The notes under the pieces were generated by a model. It worked only from the letters and a program-made list of their open reading frames with translations, had not been told where the DNA came from and did no database searches. Shown piece by piece: positions 62,201 through 64,000 of a stretch of 64,000 nt of DNA; positions within the stretch are counted from its first letter, which is position 1, and every line of letters begins with the position of its first letter. Source of the stretch: Myoxocephalus aenaeus (lineage: Eukaryota > Chordata > Actinopteri > Perciformes > Cottidae); NCBI GenBank assembly GCA_038501785.1, contig JBAMJR010000154.1, forward strand, positions 1-64,000, given 5' to 3'. Position numbers and translations under genes: made by a program.

Positions 62201-64000
62201 AATGGAGACTCCTCAGATAGTTTGTTTACCAGCTATTGTTACTGCCTCTCTTTTTCTGAAATATACAGCATTCCAATCAACATTCCAACAAGTTCATGTA
62301 TTGATTTTGTATTGATTTTTTGCTGCATGGTTATGCAGCAAAAAATCAATACAAAATCAATTACCCTACAGTAGCCTCTCTTTTTTTTAACAAGAGCTGC
62401 TGGAATCTTTACAAAACTTTTTTTCAAGAAATGATTTCAGAAACAATGGAATGGAAAGTCACTAGAACCAGTAGTATTGTTTCACCACAGTGGCAGACGT
62501 TATTACGTTATTATGAATTATATGTAAAGCCTTAATATGAGACTAAATGGTTTTACCAGAGAGTGCCTCCTCAAGTCAGTTCTCCTTGGTTAGAGCTGAG
62601 GAAGGAGCCTGCGTTGATGTCCTCAGTAGCCCCTCCTGTCTGATCTCATCTTCATCCTTTCTCTGCTCTGCTTTCACTGAGAACAAAGAAATGATCAGAA
62701 GCAAAATAATGCAACTCTTTTAACTTTCTAAAGATATAAAGACAGAAAATATATTTAGTAATCTAAAATCTTGTCACAGAAATGCCCTATTTTTAAACTG
62801 TAGTGCCTATCTTTGGCTTCAGTTAATATTTGATGTATGATAAAAGGGAATGGTTTTTGATTCATGTTTAGTTTTTAGTTATAGTTCCTTTTGAATTTAA
62901 AAATATATATATATTACAACCATGTACGATGGATCTTTTAAGGAATAGTTTTACATGTATTCCCTGTTTGCCAAGAGTTAGATGAGACAATTGATAACAA
63001 CATTCATGTCTGTACAATGAATATGAAGCTACCATCATTAGCCACTTAGCTTAGCTTAGCACAAAGACTGGAAACAGGGCTGAACCGTTAGCTTTGCTCT
63101 GCCCGAGGTAACAAAATACATTTAACAGCATCTCCAAAGCTAATTGACACCGCAAATGTTGTTACATCCCGGGCTGTTTCTTGGACTGTTTCTGTTTCAC
63201 TGCCTGCAGTATTGTCATCACTGTGAGGTTGCCACGCAATCAGCTGAAACTTCAGAAAGTCACGACACAGAAAGCCAAGAAATAATCCAGCACATAACCC
63301 CTCAAAAACACATATTTTTTAGTATAGTTTAAACAAGCAAAATATGTTGTGTTAGTGAGCTTTAGCAATGCTGTTATATGTATTTTATACCTTTGGGTCA
63401 AGCCATTCTCTCCAGTTTTATCTTCTTTGTACTAAGCTACGCTAACCGACTGCTGGCTGTAGCTTCATATTGAACACACAGACGCGAGAGTGGTCGATCT
63501 TCTCATCTAACTCTCGGCAAGACAGTGAATAAGCATATTTCCCAAAATGTTAAACAATCACTTTTTTGCTGTTAGGGTGGTAAATGCTATGCCTCATTTC
63601 ATAGTTTTACCAAATATATAAAAATTGCTGCGATCTCTTAATTTGCCATTCCTCGTCTTTACTTTCATCATATACAAAATTCAATTTTCCAGTTGATTCT
63701 AAAAAACGGAAACATGCGTTGAATATCAGCTGAGATTTCTAATAACCTCATTTGAGGGCGACTGTGGCTCAGTGGTGAGCAGGGTCATCCTTCAATCAGA
63801 GGATCGGCAGTTCGATCCCAGGCTCCGCTAGCCCACGTCGATGTGTCCTTGAGCAAGACACTTAACCCTAAATTGCTCCCGTAGCTGCGTCTACGGTGTA
63901 TAAACGGTTGACAATCTGATGTGGCTCCTTGCATGGTGCTCCTATCATCATCAGTATATGAATGGGTGAATGATGTCATGTAGTGTTAAAGCGCCTTGAG
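59089..64000 (+). CDS. cers6: ceramide synthase 6, 5' part (coding exons 1-3), truncated by the window
   Basis: An ER multi-spanning acyltransferase that N-acylates sphingoid bases with long acyl-CoA, C16 being typical for CerS6. Coding exons: 59089-59258, 60356-60461 and 60570-60700, with phases 2, 0 and 2. The 135 complete codons begin [20 protein letters not shown], including the conserved N-glycosylation sequon Asn18 (NVT). A first membrane segment spans about 39-58 (LYLACPLAFCIFMIRLVFE), and a Hox-like domain of ceramide synthases follows (about 66-128; LDWDVRTIQRWFRQRRNQEK). The exon-3 end CESM splits in ATG, so the next exon should begin G-TGG. I find no such exon before 64,000, so the TLC/Lag1p catalytic domain lies beyond the window. 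CERS5 is the close paralogue, but the N-terminus and synteny fit CERS6. Confidence 0.95.
59259..60355. other. cers6: cers6 intron 1
   Basis: About 1.1 kb, with no repeat or gene recognised. The open frame 59,373-59,597 has no splice or domain support. Confidence 0.8.
60356..60461 (+). CDS. cers6: cers6 coding exon 2
   Basis: Residues 57-92: RFIARPCAMGLKIQTNGPQK, then AILEKVFTAITK. Acceptor TTGCAG, donor GTGGAG (weak at position 4). Confidence 0.94.
60570..60700 (+). CDS. cers6: cers6 coding exon 3
   Basis: Residues 93-135 plus two bases: HPDEKRLEGLSKQLDWDVRT, then IQRWFRQRRNQEKPSTLARF. Hox-like domain with the WF.RRR.Q motif. Intron 2 is only 108 bp. Confidence 0.95.
62300..62361. repeat. 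perfect 28-bp inverted repeat with 6-base loop
   Basis: The left arm 62,300-62,327 starts ATTGATTTTGTATTGATTTT. The loop is TGGTTA. The right arm 62,334-62,361 is the exact reverse complement. The pairing stops abruptly on both sides. Confidence 0.95.
62941..63562. mobile_element. fold-back MITE, copy B
   Basis: The left part (AGAGTTAGATGAGACAA, AATGAATATGAAGCTACC, TTAGCTTAGCTTAGCACAAA) recurs inverted at the right (TACTAAGCTACGCTAACC, GTAGCTTCATATTGAACA, TCTCATCTAACTCTCGGCAA). The imperfect inverted repeats are over 100 bp long. The interior has no transposase. Related copies lie at 5,583 and 35,783. Confidence 0.75.
63756..64000 (+). mobile_element. tRNA-derived SINE, 3' end cut by the window
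   Basis: The tRNA-like head has an A box TGGCTCAGTGG (63,765-63,775) and a B box AGTTCGATCCC (63,809-63,819), correct for an internal pol III promoter. The body CCTTGAGCAAGACACTTAAC and the tail GTTAAAGCGCCTTGAG match a widespread teleost SINE. Same orientation as cers6. Confidence 0.88.

Larger units (their letters stand above)
60701..64000. other. cers6: cers6 intron 3 (5' part)
   Basis: Runs to the window end. It contains a short dispersed fragment at about 61,325-61,380 (CCGATCAATCTACTAATCGT), the perfect hairpin at 62,300-62,361, the fold-back MITE at 62,941-63,562 and a SINE at 63,756. Confidence 0.8.

Noticed and set aside
63756..63830. Functional tRNA gene
   Set aside because: The A and B boxes are present, but the cloverleaf is not intact and the sequence continues into a SINE body.
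60701..64000. cers6 exon 4
   Set aside because: The expected start (a G completing Met, then Trp-Arg-Phe) was sought by eye after every AG in range and not found; it should lie beyond the window.

Overview
This is a vertebrate nuclear window, almost certainly from a teleost fish. It has long introns, (GT)n, (AT)n and (GA)n microsatellites, Tc1-like and Harbinger-like transposons, a tRNA-derived SINE, and three genes in the order b3galt1 (+), stk39 (-), cers6 (+). From memory, human chromosome 2q24 has the same order and orientation. Nothing bacterial (operon, CRISPR, RBS) is present. I cannot name the species.

Layout. 1-31,134 holds no recognisable protein-coding gene. It is the gene-poor upstream side, and possibly leader introns, of b3galt1. 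It contains dispersed repeats, microsatellites, a Harbinger-type MITE (15,259-15,771), a deleted Tc1-like element (12,372-12,970) and a perfect 47-bp inverted repeat (20,334-20,455). It also contains a young, complete but non-autonomous LTR retrotransposon (9,497-12,188). That element has 328-bp LTRs that look identical by eye, a 5-bp target duplication, and an interior made of six tandem-repeat blocks. 31,135-32,350 is the last exon of b3galt1: a leader with two tandem uORFs followed by an intronless 328-codon coding region. 32,351-35,553 is the shared 3' space of the convergent b3galt1 and stk39. 35,554-57,113 is the whole stk39 coding region on the minus strand; I resolved 18 coding exons with consistent splice phases, totalling 505 codons. 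57,114-59,088 is the divergent promoter interval between stk39 and cers6, with a (GA)n tract and CTCF-like motifs. 59,089-64,000 holds the first three coding exons of cers6, which runs off the window.

The three genes are not a functional pathway. B3galt1 is a Golgi beta-1,3-galactosyltransferase, Stk39 (SPAK) is the WNK-activated kinase that phosphorylates cation-chloride cotransporters, and Cers6 is an ER ceramide synthase. The shared feature is conserved gene order.

The observations most worth a second look are the mosaic-minisatellite LTR element in which every tandem unit is a multiple of three, the two perfect hairpins (47-bp and 28-bp arms), an orphan signal-peptide-like exon beside the longer hairpin, and the TAATG stop-start overlap between a uORF and the b3galt1 start. 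Exon coordinates come from reading splice signals and comparing with family sequences remembered from other vertebrates. No alignment software was used.
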